64,000 nt of DNA from Mycolicibacterium bacteremicum (GCF_002086115.1 NZ_MVHJ01000021.1:22985-86984); one strand, 5' to 3'. Positions 8,647 to 19,076 are shown, counted from the first letter of the stretch. The notes: generated by a model from the sequence alone, not told the origin. Made by a program: numbers and translations.

Positions 8647-9177
8647 TCAGGGGCGCGAGTCGGCGCCGAGATCCTTCAACAACGACTCCACCCGTTCCCA
8701 TGCGCTGCTCTTACGTGCGGGATCGTCGGGGCCGAGGCTGACGAGGGTGGCCAGTAGCTCGCGCAGTCGGGAGTCTGCTGGATCGTCGGCGAAGAGGTCG
8801 TCGTAGTGCGGGTCGAGAAGGTGCGCGTGAGAGCGTTGGTCTGCGCGGGCGGCGGCCCAAGAGACGCGATCGAGGAAGATCTCCAGTCGTCGGGCCGCAG
8901 CCAGGGTGTCGGCTGACTCCAACATCGAAATCGTCTTCAGGCCCGGCTGGGGTTTCACCGAGTCCGGGTGCAATGCCAGCACGGTCGCGAAGTCCTCGCC
9001 GGTCGGTGCCTCGGCAAGTGCGCGGATTCGACGAACGCGGTCGGCGGCCTCGGTGAAGTCGTCGTCCTCCATGCTGTAGCCGACAAACAACAGATGGCTT
9101 GTCAACAGCAAGGTTTCGACCACGGCGAGCATCGCACGGTGCTCGGACTCAAGGCGTGCGTAGTCGTCGGTGGTCAC
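8647..9177 (-). pseudogene. SIR2-type NAD+ hydrolase, C-terminal stub
   Basis: On the minus strand the frame is open from about 9180 to its stop at 8647. The beginning, ETLLLTSHLLFVGYSMEDDDF, is the well-known last conserved block of SIR2_2-type (phage-defence associated) domains, preceded in intact proteins by some 200 residues carrying the NAD-binding site. Those residues are absent: the frame hits a stop at 9181-9183 and DNA belonging to another gene begins there. What remains is an alpha-helical C-terminal region. Intact relatives deplete NAD+ in infected cells; this stub cannot. Confidence 0.7.
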
Positions 9178-9180
9178 ACG

Positions 9181-9417
9181 TCAGCAGCTTCGCCGACCGG
9201 CCAACGGTACGTCAACCACCGCACCAAGGGTTCGCACATTCTGCTGTTCGTGCGTGAGACCAAGAAGTCAGTGTTCGGCGACGGTGCGCCGTACGTATTC
9301 CTGGGCCCGGCGGACTACGTGTCACACGAGGGGGAGCGGCCGATGGCGATTACGTGGCGGCTGCGGAGGCCGATGCCGGCAGAGGTGTATCTGGGTGCGC
9401 GCGCGGCTGTGGCGTAG
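9181..9417 (+). pseudogene. DUF3427 C-terminal stub of a DEAD/DEAH helicase
   Basis: The plus frame ending at TAG 9417 reads SPTGQRYVNHRTKGSHILLF and VFLGPADYVSHEGERPMAI, the signature end of DUF3427, a domain found at the C-terminus of large superfamily 2 helicases associated with defence and mobile islands. No helicase motifs lie upstream: that space is the SIR2 stub on the opposite strand. Both stubs are cut at about 9178-9183 with their missing 5' ends facing each other, as expected if one deletion removed the start regions of two divergent genes. Confidence 0.65.
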
Positions 9418-9607
9418 ACAAGCAGGATAGGGCAGTTCCCCGGGTCCAATTGCCATTGAGTGTGACGATTCGGCGTTCTCCGGTGGTGCGATGCTGGCGA
9501 ACAAGTGTCGATTGATCAATCACACGAGAAGCGTTGCTATGCAGAAGAGTTTGGACGTGCATGGTGAGCCAGCGCTCGCGGATCGTTGGATCACTGGTGC
9601 TTGTGGC

Positions 9608-10925
9608 TCAATGCGATGACGCGCCGAATCCTGTGATTGTGCGTATGACGGAAACAATGTTTTCCCGAAGCGCTGGTTCGTCGGTACTGCCCAGAGAATC
9701 GAGTGCAGATGGGACGTCCAGGCCGAAACCACGAATGTGTGCGAGGCCTGAGCCGGCGGCGCGGTTTATTCGAAGTCCAGGACCATCTGTCATCCTGGTC
9801 GACGGGTAGATCAGGCCGGCGCGCGCATGCTCAGCATCTGTACTTAACGCGTATGCGTAGAGGAAGGTTTGGTATATGTCGGCGGGGCTGAACTTCTTCG
9901 TGCTGTACAGCTTGTACTTGATGTCGATGGGCACTGTTCTGCCACTGTTAATCTCGACGATGACCAGATCCGGCCGGATTCGGGTGTAACTGTGTCCGCT
10001 GGCGTCATCTGTAACCACCGAGCCATATGATTCCTGTGTCGACACCCGTAGTCCGCTGCCTGTCAATGAATCGGCAACTAGGCGTGAGACAAATCGTTCG
10101 AATACGACATTCATATTCAGCATGAATGCTGAGACCGACCCAGAAGACTGGCTGAACAGATCGGTGAGGGCCAATCCGTCCAACACCAGTGTTGCGAGCG
10201 CATGGGCAGACCGATATCGATCGTTGCGGCGCCCATACTTGAATCCTACGGCGATACCAAGCTGTGTCGCGAGCGGATGGCTCACATACGCCGGCCAACA
10301 TATGTGCTAGAACATGAGTTTCAGACTTCAACTCTGGATCGCGGACCCGCCTCGATGCCGCTGATAGCGCCGCGGCCAGTAGCTGATTTTCGGGGATATC
10401 GCCGTCATACTCATCGAACTGGCATTCAAGTCTGTGAAAACTCCCGTACCGCTGGAGAAATTGTTCGCGTATTCGTAGGCGGCCGCGCATAATTACCAAG
10501 GCGTCATCGACGCTGCGGTAGTCTCGGATCAGCCCGTCTCGCATCAGCGTTTGGGTCTCCTGCACGAGGAGCATGACGATCAGTTCGAAGAGATCTGAAC
10601 CATGTGCGGGCAACTCGCGCTCAATGGGCAACTGCGCCAGAAGTCGCACGCCTCCGGAGTATTCCAGCATTCTCAGGACTCGCAGTGGATCACCGACGAG
10701 CTTAGGTATGACTCGGATCTCTAGGTTCGTGAACCGAATAACTCCGATCCAGGACGATGCTGCAATATCTACCAAGCCGCCAGCAAGCCAGCGCACTGTG
10801 ATCCGAGCATCCAAATCGCCCCGAGGTGCGAGGCGTTCAGCTAGTGCAAGATCGTCGGGCGATGGTGCAGCTGTTCGAATCCTCCGAGACTCGTACTCCA
10901 CAAGTTCAACTGTCTCGAACAACAC
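9608..10925 (-). pseudogene. mcrC: McrC subunit of McrBC restriction system, frameshifted
   Basis: The N-terminal frame (GTG 10925 to about 10240) holds the McrC N-terminal region, including the segment FTNLEIRVIPKLVGDPLRVL and GDIPENQLLAAAL. The C-terminal frame (about 10240 to 9608) continues with YGRRNDRYRSAHALATLVLD and the PD-(D/E)XK nuclease core: RIRPDLVIVEINSG followed by DIKYKLY. The frames join cleanly if the single C at about 10238 (G on the coding strand) is removed. The pair with mcrB is co-linear: the mcrC GTG overlaps the mcrB stop by one base. In intact systems McrC is the nuclease that McrB recruits to cleave DNA carrying modified cytosines. Here it is probably inactive unless the indel is an assembly error. 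Confidence 0.75.
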
Positions 10926-13024
10926 TAGGCCGACGCTGATCCGAATTTGACCGCCAACTCGGCACAGAGTGCGTCAGCGTCGCTGGCGATTTCAGCTATC
11001 CGCTGAGCCTCTGCATCGATCACTCCGCCAAGTAGGTCGGCCAGAGCTCGATAGTCGTCGTAGAGGTACTCCTGCAGCAGCGGCAACAACTCATACCGGA
11101 ACATCGACGCGAATTGTTCTGGTGTGTCGACCACCTGGCCGTCCTGGTAGAACATCGAGTGGCCGATCTGCTTCTCCCTGCCGAAGCGCTTTCGCACTTC
11201 GTTATTCAGTCCGTCGAGGAAAGCATCCAGTGCTAGCGCGCCGACCGTTGTGCCCTCTAACAGGTCGCTGTTGGGCATGAGCTCGATGAACTGGAACCGT
11301 CGCCGCAATGCCGTGTCCAACAGGTGGATGCTGCGGTCGGCGGTGTTCATGGTCCCGATGATGAGAACATTTTCGGGAACCGAGAATTGATCCCCGCTTT
11401 GAGGTAGCTGTACGGTCAGGCCGCGTTTGTCCTTTTCGATCAGGGTGATGAGTTCGCCAAAAATCTTGGGTATATTGCCACGGTTGAGCTCGTCGATCAG
11501 CACGATGTACCGGTTCTTGGGATCGGACCTAGCGGCTTTGCATACTTTCTTAAATGTGCCGTCTGTAAGGGCGAGTTGCATTGTGCCGCTGTCTGATTGC
11601 TGTGGACGGAAACCTTCGATGAAGTCTTCATAGGAGTAGGAGGGATGAAAAGTCACTCTGGTTAACCGGGCCGCCGTGGTCGGCCCGCCCGATGTCCCGC
11701 TAAGCGCTACTCGGCGCGCGGCGACTTCGCGTTCGTCGCCCAGCATCGCGTTTGCGGTTTCGCTTTCTTTGCCGCCTTCAAGTAGCCAGATCGCTGCGCG
11801 ATCAGCAAGGTACGTCTTACCGGTCCCAGGTGGACCGAAGAGCACGACCTGGCCGCGCCGCCGCAGAGCATCCTCGATATCAACGTATTGCTGATCGGAT
11901 TCGACAGGCTTAGTGACGACTTTTGTGCCCAGAATCTGTCGAGACAGGGTGGCAGGCACTTTGGAGACGGTGGTGGTTGCCCAGGCCTTCACCGGGGCGA
12001 TGGGGCCAGCCTTGGTGGTATCCCAATCGACCCCGAGCGTGTGTCGAAACACTTCACGATCGGTCCGCCAGACATACCCGACGTCGTTGACGGTGCCAAT
12101 GCCGAGAACTTCGGTGGTGCCGCGGTTGGCGATCACTTGGTCGCCGGGTTGTAACTCCCTGAGTGTCCATAGTTCGTTGGCTTTGCGACTGACTTGTTGT
12201 TCGACGCCGTTGTACGGGTAGTGAATTCGGAACTCGTCACGGAATATGTCTTTGCTCTCGAACTGGGACAGGTCGCCGACGTCGTCCCACCCAACACAGA
12301 TGTAGCCGTTGTTGTGACACTCATCCCAGAACTTGCCCAGTTCGCCAGGTGCAATCTTCACCACTCTGCTGGACTGGCGAGGGCTGTTCCAGTGATACAG
12401 AAAGAACCCCAGCTCCAGAGTGGACAGACCTGACAGTTCCGGGATTGAACGAAGGCTGTTCAATAACTGCAGATTTGCTCGGACAACCGATGCAGCAGGC
12501 GTATCTTGGCCAACCGCACGGAGGTGGTAGTCGATATCAGCCTTAGATGAGACGGGCACAAGATCGTTCGGAAAGTACGTGTACAGCAGCTTTGTCCGTA
12601 GCGCAGGAGCTCCAGTGAGGACCTTGATGTCGTCGGCATCTTCGTACTGGCCCTGAATGGCGAGGTCGAGCATCTGAGCAAAGCCCTCACGAATGGCGTT
12701 CCACGCAGCCTCTACCGAATCGTATTCATTGGGGAAGTTCCACGATCCGTTCCTGGAGCGGAACATCAAGTGCTTGTGGGCAGAGCCGCCCTTCATGCTT
12801 GGCGCGAGGCCGGGCTTGTACTCCATCCACCAACAGACCGTGTCCTGAGTGTTTTGGCCAAGCGCGTAGTCGCTCAGCGGCATCTCATGCCAGCTAGCAA
12901 TGGGAAAGCGGTCCAAAAATTCTGTACGCAATCGTTCGGAGTCGGCTACGCGCTGTGCAACGGAATCACGGTTCCATGAGTTCAGCGCGTCGGCGATACT
13001 GGCGCGCACGTTCTTGTCAAGCAA
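10925..13024 (-). CDS. mcrB: McrB GTP-dependent DNA translocase subunit with EVE-like DNA-reading domain
   Basis: A 699-residue AAA+ protein. Walker A GPPGTGKT lies near residue 395, the Walker B region VLIDELNRGNIPKIFGEL near 505, and the McrB signature GTMNTADRSIHLLDTALRRR near 555-575. These define the GTPase motor of type IV restriction. Ahead of the motor, residues about 215-350 contain YICVGWDDVGDL and GDQVIANRGTTEVLGIGTV, the pattern of EVE/PUA-like domains that read modified bases. A TTG start at 13024 is supported by AAGGAG about ten bases upstream. It follows brxHI by nine bases and so is probably in the same transcript as BREX. Its partner mcrC is frameshifted. Confidence 0.88.
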   Translation of the reverse strand: MLDKNVRASIADALNSWNRDSVAQRVADSERLRTEFLDRFPIASWHEMPLSDYALGQNTQDTVCWWMEYKPGLAPSMKGGSAHKHLMFRSRNGSWNFPNEYDSVEAAWNAIREGFAQMLDLAIQGQYEDADDIKVLTGAPALRTKLLYTYFPNDLVPVSSKADIDYHLRAVGQDTPAASVVRANLQLLNSLRSIPELSGLSTLELGFFLYHWNSPRQSSRVVKIAPGELGKFWDECHNNGYICVGWDDVGDLSQFESKDIFRDEFRIHYPYNGVEQQVSRKANELWTLRELQPGDQVIANRGTTEVLGIGTVNDVGYVWRTDREVFRHTLGVDWDTTKAGPIAPVKAWATTTVSKVPATLSRQILGTKVVTKPVESDQQYVDIEDALRRRGQVVLFGPPGTGKTYLADRAAIWLLEGGKESETANAMLGDEREVAARRVALSGTSGGPTTAARLTRVTFHPSYSYEDFIEGFRPQQSDSGTMQLALTDGTFKKVCKAARSDPKNRYIVLIDELNRGNIPKIFGELITLIEKDKRGLTVQLPQSGDQFSVPENVLIIGTMNTADRSIHLLDTALRRRFQFIELMPNSDLLEGTTVGALALDAFLDGLNNEVRKRFGREKQIGHSMFYQDGQVVDTPEQFASMFRYELLPLLQEYLYDDYRALADLLGGVIDAEAQRIAEIASDADALCAELAVKFGSASA

Positions 13025-13033
13025 TGCAGCTCC

Positions 13034-15118
13034 TTAGCTTCTGACGATCGATCGTCTCTCTGCGGCTGTGGCGATCGCGGACACCGTGTCACCGAGGCGG
13101 GTACTGAGGGTCATCCGTGCCAACTCTGCTGGTAAGGCTGACGAGAACTTCAGCCCTCGAAGCGCATTCGCGTCAACAGCTGGCTCCTGCCACTGCACTT
13201 GACCAACCGCTGCGCTGAACTCTTCGACTGTCACACCGGCAATCAGCCGTACCGACTTCTCGTCGATTCGCTGTCGCGGGTCAACGATCGTGGGCAGCGA
13301 AGCCTGCAGCGTGAGATTCGCTGCGGTGCCGGCCCACGTCCACCAGCGACCGGCTGAATCTGACGGAAGAAAAACGATCAACTTGTCCCTATCAGCAGTG
13401 TCGCCGTAGCTCTGACGCAGGCCCCCCAGGGCCGAAGCGGCACGCGCTGTAAACGTCACGCCGGCAGGGCTTCCTCCGAGAATCACCTCGCGCATCCCAC
13501 GAGCAATCTCGTAGGACAACCCACCGCCAGAACCTGACCATTTTGCTCTGCCACCACCATCGGCGGCCTCGACGAAACAGCGTCGCCGCTCCCAGTCGAC
13601 GTGGGTCACTTTCCAGGAACGCCCACCTAGCAAGAGGACCCGAGGGCCCTCGACCTGATCGGTCAGCAGGTCGGTCCCAATGGTGCCGACCTCCACACGG
13701 CCAGCCAAAACCAGAAACTCGGGTGGTGCGGTGAACACCGCGGTGAGGTCGGAGAAGTATCGGCGGCCGAAACGACGTTCGGCCTCCTGCCCGATATGGA
13801 AGAACGGACCGTCGGCCTCGAAATAGCCCTCTGCCACGAGGAAGTCGAAGATCTCGCCCGCACTTTCGTCGAAGACCGCCAGATCGCCCCACTGCAGCAC
13901 CGCATCGGCGGTGATTCGGTGTTCCTGGAGACACAGCGCCATCAACTGCTGGGCCGCGATGTGTCGAGGGTGCGCGGGCGGCTCCACCGGCTCAACCCAG
14001 CCATCCGACCACCGCTTGAGCATCCCGGCGGCGAGCAACAAAGATTCGTCATCGACACAGAGGAACAGACAGTTCCGCGAGGTTCCGGCGCGTCGGCCGG
14101 TCCGACCCAGCCGTTGTAGGAATGATGCGACGGTCCGGGTGGACCCTATCTGGATGACGCGGTCCAGGTCACCGACATCGATCCCAAGCTCCAGTGTGGA
14201 GGTCGAAACGATCACCGTGTCCCGCGCATCGGCGAAGGCGGCCTCGGACCGCCGGCGTTCCGCAGCGGACAGCGACGAGTGCGAGATGTAGGTTTCGATG
14301 CCGTTGTCGCGCAGCATCGCGCCGATCTCCTCGGCCTGGCGGCGACTGTCCACGAACACCAGGCGCTTCTCACCGGCATGTAGGGAAGCAATCACCCTCG
14401 CCGCGTTGAACAGCGACCCGACGAAGTCGACCGTGATGTCCGGTGCCGTGGCTGTGGGTGGCGCTGCGGGGGCAACGACAGTCGACTCGCGACGGTGAAA
14501 GCTGCCCTGCAGCCAGCTCAGCAGCTCATCGGGGTTGCCCACCGTCGCCGACAGCCCAACCCTTTGGAGCTCACGGTCGGCGACGCGCGCCAACCGCTCC
14601 AACATCGCGAGGAGGTGCCACCCGCGGTCATCACCGGCGAAGGCATGGATTTCGTCGACCACTACCGCGCGGAGACCGGCGAACATCACCCGAGGATCGA
14701 CCTTTGTCGACACCAGCATCGCTTCGAGGGACTCCGGTGTGGTCAAGAGAAAGTCGGGGCGTTCAACCAGAATGCGTTGCCGCTGCGGCTGTCCGACATC
14801 GCCGTGCCACAAGGCGGCCGCGCGCCCGAGCCAGCGAGCATATCCGTCGATTCGGGGCTGCAGGTTGTTCAATAGCGCGCGCAGCGGGCAGACGTATAGA
14901 ACGGACACACCTTGCCAGTCTTCCGAAGCCATCCGCGACAGCAGCGGAAACACGGCAGCCTCTGTCTTGCCGCCAGCGGTCGGCGCGAGAACCAGAGTGT
15001 CCCGCCCCGACAAAATGGGTTCGACTGCGTCGGCTTGCGTGGGGCGTAACCCGTTCCACCGCAAAGTGTTCGCCAGGTGGTACTGCACGCCGGGGTGTAG
15101 TCGATCAAAGGCGCCCAT
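13034..15118 (-). CDS. brxHI: BrxHI: Lhr-like superfamily 2 helicase of type 2 BREX
   Basis: A 694-residue DEAD/DEAH-type helicase. Motif I APTAGGKTEA is near residues 40-50, motif II DEIH near 152-155, motif III SAT near 190, and motif VI QRLGRTGRRAG near 335. The second half (from about residue 380) is the Lhr-type extension rather than a nuclease. In type 2 BREX this helicase is the last core gene. The start ATG 15118 overlaps the brxD stop (ATGA), and mcrB follows after nine bases, so the gene sits between BREX and McrBC in one probable transcript. Confidence 0.88.
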   Translation of the reverse strand: MGAFDRLHPGVQYHLANTLRWNGLRPTQADAVEPILSGRDTLVLAPTAGGKTEAAVFPLLSRMASEDWQGVSVLYVCPLRALLNNLQPRIDGYARWLGRAAALWHGDVGQPQRQRILVERPDFLLTTPESLEAMLVSTKVDPRVMFAGLRAVVVDEIHAFAGDDRGWHLLAMLERLARVADRELQRVGLSATVGNPDELLSWLQGSFHRRESTVVAPAAPPTATAPDITVDFVGSLFNAARVIASLHAGEKRLVFVDSRRQAEEIGAMLRDNGIETYISHSSLSAAERRRSEAAFADARDTVIVSTSTLELGIDVGDLDRVIQIGSTRTVASFLQRLGRTGRRAGTSRNCLFLCVDDESLLLAAGMLKRWSDGWVEPVEPPAHPRHIAAQQLMALCLQEHRITADAVLQWGDLAVFDESAGEIFDFLVAEGYFEADGPFFHIGQEAERRFGRRYFSDLTAVFTAPPEFLVLAGRVEVGTIGTDLLTDQVEGPRVLLLGGRSWKVTHVDWERRRCFVEAADGGGRAKWSGSGGGLSYEIARGMREVILGGSPAGVTFTARAASALGGLRQSYGDTADRDKLIVFLPSDSAGRWWTWAGTAANLTLQASLPTIVDPRQRIDEKSVRLIAGVTVEEFSAAVGQVQWQEPAVDANALRGLKFSSALPAELARMTLSTRLGDTVSAIATAAERRSIVRS

Positions 15119-16398
15119 CAGAGATCCAGCGGGACGTCGTCCGCGGTCAAAGCAGCGCGCTCAGAATCGGAGAGCTCGGCTGCGGCAATCCGCACTTCGT
15201 AGTCCTTGTAAGGGTCGAAGTCGGCGAACTGTTCGATCTTGTCCAGCACGTCGACCAACTTGCGCAGGAACAGCCGCGGCGCGATCCCGACCTTGCCGCC
15301 CAGCCCTCCGGCCACGGCGGCGGCGAACTGGCCCACGAAGGCATCGTCGGCGACCCTGCTCACCCGCTCGGGATCGGGAACACCGCCGACGTAGAGATCG
15401 CGCACCCGTGTGCCGAGCTCGATCAGCCGGTCCTGATCGAAACCGGTGAGTCGTAGCTGCGGTGCGCGGGGGTTGTCGAACCGCGGATCTTTAGCGAACT
15501 CGGTGTGCAACCGGTCGGCCAAAGGCGGCAACAGCGGAATACCTTGGCGCCCCTCGAAGAAGGCCGGTGTGCCGGTGATCAACAGATAAAGCCCTGGGAA
15601 GTGCCCGCCGTGGACTTCGTCGACCAACTGCCGCAGCGCGTTCAACGCCTTAGCGCGGGCGTCATTGCGTACCCGCTGCAGCGTCTCCACCTCATCGAGC
15701 ACCAGCAGCAGGCCGGGATGTCCGGCATCGGCCAGCACGGCGAGCAGCCCACGCAAAAAACCGAGAGCCAAGTAATGATCGAGATCGCCCTTGATGCCGG
15801 CTCGCCGCTTCACCGATGCGGCGACGTGGGGTTGTCCACCCAGCCAGGCCACCAGACCATCGGCGCCGTCGTCATCGCCTTCGGCCACCATCCGCCGATA
15901 GGCCCGGATCGCCATGGGGAACACCGGCGCATGCGCAGCGACGTCGGTGAGTCGACGCTCGAGGACAACGTCGACCTCGACGCTCTGCTGCTGAGCGTCG
16001 TCCTCGACGGTGAACAACCATGCGTCCAGGATCGGCCGCAGCGCGCTGGGCTGGATGGAGGCGGTGCGTAAGGATTCAATGCTGCGCCGATACACCGTCT
16101 CCAGTTTGTGCAGCGGAGTGTCGATCTCGTTGATCTGAACTTCGGCAACCGCGAAGCCCTTCTTCATGGCGCGATCGCCGAGCCAGCGCGCAAAGAACGT
16201 TTTGCCGGAACCGTATTCACCCCGCACGGCCTTGAACACCGCGCCACCGGCGGCCACCACATCGAGCTCAGCATCCAGCTCGGTCTCGAAACGCCCCAGC
16301 CCGACGGCGAGCTGATCGAGCCCATTGGAGGGCACGGTGCCCCGGCGCAGAGCGTCGAGGACCTCGCGGCGGCGCCGCGAGGAGACTGGCGATGTCAT
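15118..16398 (-). CDS. brxD: BrxD: P-loop ATPase (DUF2791-like) of type 2 BREX
   Basis: A 426-residue P-loop ATPase. The Walker A GEYGSGKTFFARW lies near residue 60; the Walker B LLLVLDEVETLQRVRNDAR lies near residue 220. The size and the motif GxYGxGKT match the DUF2791 family designated BrxD in BREX types 2 and 6. It has no membrane segment. Overlapping ATGA junctions on both sides (with pglZ and brxHI) indicate translational coupling. Its exact role in BREX is not established; an AAA-type regulatory or DNA-loading function is inferred from the family. Confidence 0.85.
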   Translation of the reverse strand: MTSPVSSRRRREVLDALRRGTVPSNGLDQLAVGLGRFETELDAELDVVAAGGAVFKAVRGEYGSGKTFFARWLGDRAMKKGFAVAEVQINEIDTPLHKLETVYRRSIESLRTASIQPSALRPILDAWLFTVEDDAQQQSVEVDVVLERRLTDVAAHAPVFPMAIRAYRRMVAEGDDDGADGLVAWLGGQPHVAASVKRRAGIKGDLDHYLALGFLRGLLAVLADAGHPGLLLVLDEVETLQRVRNDARAKALNALRQLVDEVHGGHFPGLYLLITGTPAFFEGRQGIPLLPPLADRLHTEFAKDPRFDNPRAPQLRLTGFDQDRLIELGTRVRDLYVGGVPDPERVSRVADDAFVGQFAAAVAGGLGGKVGIAPRLFLRKLVDVLDKIEQFADFDPYKDYEVRIAAAELSDSERAALTADDVPLDL

Positions 16399-19076
16399 TC
16401 GGTGACCCCGAACTGCTCTTTGAGTGCCTCGACGTCCAGGCGCACCACACCGCCGCCGACGCGCAGCACCTCGTAGCCCTCTACATCCAGGAGCCGTTTC
16501 GCCTGCATCAGGGCGCCATTGACGCTGACCGTCGCGACACCGAGTGCTGCGGCGGCCTGGGCGAGAGTGATCTCACGCGCCGAGGCGCCGAGCAGCGCCT
16601 GCATAAGCGCCTGGATCTGGGTCGTCTGCAACACGATTCGGCCAGCAACGGAGAGCTGCTCGGTGAAGACCTTGCTGCGAACGACAGCGGCGGGCAGGGA
16701 ACTCGACGCGGCAGCGGGCACGTCCTCGAACAGCCCCGGCCCATCCTGGGTGGCTTTACGGCTCTTCTTCGGGGTCGGCGGTTGCGGCGGGTTCTGCGGT
16801 GCAGCGGTTGATCCGGCGTACCACCAGGGTGGCTCGGCCCCGACCACCCGCGACGCACCCTCGGGTAGCTCCCCGGCGACCAGAGCGATGACTGGGACGA
16901 TGGCTTCGGCGGGGGTGGCGCCGCCGTGATAGCCGGCATTTCGGGCGCCATACCGGATGGTATCGTCGACCGCGAGGACGACTTGCTGAGATTCGGTCAG
17001 CACACGCGGTCCACGGACCACAACTTCGCGGTGGGGGTCCGCCTGCGCCAGATCACCATGTGCGCGTTGGCCATACGTGTTGGCGCGGTCGGCTTTGACA
17101 CTGGTGCCGTACTCGATGATGTGGCCGTGATCGGAGGTGATGACCACGGCACGCCCGGCGTTCTTCGCGGCCGTGAGCAACGGCGCAAGGTAGGTGATGG
17201 TCTGCAGCGTCCAGTCGGTGCCGCCGGGGTCAGTGTGGTGCAGCGTGTCGTCGACGTAGTTCAGCACCACCGCGACCAGTCGTTGCCGGTCGATATCGGC
17301 GATCGCATTGCTGACTTCGGTGGCCAGCTGGGCCCCGCTGGGCACCGCGTCGAGTGCCTTCTTGTGAAAGATCGGGTCTGGCACGCCACCGGTCGCCTCC
17401 AATTGCGACTCCCGCAGCAGCGACAGAAACCCGGAACGCTCCACCGAGCTGTCGCCCGATCGAAGTTCGCCGCAGAGCAGCGAGCAGCGGCTGCGCTGCG
17501 TGAGTGTCGGCAGCACAGCCAGGGCGCTGGCACGGCGCGCATCGGCGTTCGCGGCGACCTCGGTCCATCCGTTCTGCTGGGCCGATCGTACGAGATCGTT
17601 TGCGGCGGAAACTGAGAGAGCATCGACGACGAGCAAGAGGGTGGATGTCTTCTTCGCGAGCGGGATCACCTGGTCGCGCAGGACATTCTCGATGGTCTGC
17701 ACCGGCGGGTCCGGGGCATCGGCGAGTGCGGTGGCGAATGCGCGGTCCTGGCGGGCGCGTCGGGCCAGCGTGGTATCGATGATGGCTCGCAGCGCCGCGG
17801 CCGGAATCGGGTTGTCGGCGCCGCGACGGGCAACCACCAGTGCGGAGTCCACCCAGGAGTCGTTGCGCACGTAGCCGTCGGTCAGCGGCGCGAGACCCTT
17901 CTGTCGGGTGGTGTCGGTCGCCAGGTGCCGGGCGAGACGAACCGCCCCGCCGAACGCGTGACAGCTGCGATCGGCGGCCGACAGGAAGTGATGTTGCACG
18001 TGTTCCCAGCAGGTTTCGATATCGCGCAGTGCAGCGCCGGACACCAACGGGGCATCGAGGTCCGCCGGCAGGTGACTGGGCAGTGCCGCCGTAATGACGT
18101 GCGAGAGCTGCACCAGCCGTGCGTCCAGGCCGTGCGGGAGCAGATCGGAGGATGCGGCGGCATCGCCGATACCCAGCTCAGTGACCACTGCAGCCGCAGC
18201 CGCCAGGACCGCCTGCTGTTGTTCAGGCTTCAACGAATTGATAACCAGCCCGTAGGTGTCCTGATACCAGAACCGCAGATCGTCATCAGGCAGGTTGGGC
18301 ACATTGCTGCGGAGCAGGAACTTGCCGGCGGCCTTGCTTTCGGTGTCATCGAGCACTCCCGCGACGATGCCGAGCGGCACCAGATCCGCGATGCGGCCAT
18401 TGCCCAGCAGCGCGGCGACCGGTGCGTGCAGACGACCGCTCCGCGCGGCCAGCCATCCCTGGAACGCGCCGAATAGCTCCGGCCCACCAACGGATCGAAG
18501 CGAATCGAGCCGTTGAGCGACATCCGAGGATCGGCTCCACTCCAGCACGGCCAGGGTGTCGATCTCGACGCCGACGTCTTTGACGATGCCGAGGGCATCC
18601 CGCGCGAGCGCGGACATGGCGTGGTCCCGGGTGAGGACACCGCCCGGCGCCGGGATGTAGGCATCGGCGGACAGCGCGGCGAGTAGACCGTTGGCGATCG
18701 CGCGGTCGTTGGCGGTGCGGTACAACGCCGGTTCGATGGTGGTTGCGGAAAAGTTGCTGCCCAACGCATCCCACGGGTCGGGGGTGATGAGGCGGCCATC
18801 GAGTAGATGGGCCAGCACCGTGTCACCGAGGTCGTCATCGTCGACGCTGGTGAGCACGACGGTCCAGCCGCTCGGATCACGACGATCGATGGCTTCCCAG
18901 ATGGCAAGCACCGACGGGCAGGGTGCGACGGTGACGGGCGTGCCGAAGTAGTCGAAGTCGGCGCCGTCGTAGGAAGGTTTGGCGCGCAGCCCGAGTACCC
19001 CGTGGGTGTACTTCTTTTCCTGCGCCTTCTTCAGCCGGGCGCGGATGACGGGTTCGGTGGCAGCGACCGCGGTCAT
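16395..19076 (-). CDS. pglZ: PglZ: alkaline-phosphatase-superfamily core protein of BREX
   Basis: An 893-residue protein. The C-terminal half carries the PglZ-domain metal residues: the aspartate in LLLVVDALSVSAAN (about 479), TSDHGH (about 645-650) and the histidine in GYHGGATPAEAIVP (about 714). The last 90 residues form a small winged-helix-like end (VLQTTQIQALMQALLG and following). A proline/lysine-rich linker separates it from the phosphatase domain. PglZ is one of two universal BREX genes and its phosphatase-like domain is required for defence in studied systems. ATG 19076 overlaps the pglY stop as ATGA, which favours it over the GTG at 19085. Confidence 0.9.
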   Translation of the reverse strand: MTAVAATEPVIRARLKKAQEKKYTHGVLGLRAKPSYDGADFDYFGTPVTVAPCPSVLAIWEAIDRRDPSGWTVVLTSVDDDDLGDTVLAHLLDGRLITPDPWDALGSNFSATTIEPALYRTANDRAIANGLLAALSADAYIPAPGGVLTRDHAMSALARDALGIVKDVGVEIDTLAVLEWSRSSDVAQRLDSLRSVGGPELFGAFQGWLAARSGRLHAPVAALLGNGRIADLVPLGIVAGVLDDTESKAAGKFLLRSNVPNLPDDDLRFWYQDTYGLVINSLKPEQQQAVLAAAAAVVTELGIGDAAASSDLLPHGLDARLVQLSHVITAALPSHLPADLDAPLVSGAALRDIETCWEHVQHHFLSAADRSCHAFGGAVRLARHLATDTTRQKGLAPLTDGYVRNDSWVDSALVVARRGADNPIPAAALRAIIDTTLARRARQDRAFATALADAPDPPVQTIENVLRDQVIPLAKKTSTLLLVVDALSVSAANDLVRSAQQNGWTEVAANADARRASALAVLPTLTQRSRCSLLCGELRSGDSSVERSGFLSLLRESQLEATGGVPDPIFHKKALDAVPSGAQLATEVSNAIADIDRQRLVAVVLNYVDDTLHHTDPGGTDWTLQTITYLAPLLTAAKNAGRAVVITSDHGHIIEYGTSVKADRANTYGQRAHGDLAQADPHREVVVRGPRVLTESQQVVLAVDDTIRYGARNAGYHGGATPAEAIVPVIALVAGELPEGASRVVGAEPPWWYAGSTAAPQNPPQPPTPKKSRKATQDGPGLFEDVPAAASSSLPAAVVRSKVFTEQLSVAGRIVLQTTQIQALMQALLGASAREITLAQAAAALGVATVSVNGALMQAKRLLDVEGYEVLRVGGGVVRLDVEALKEQFGVTE

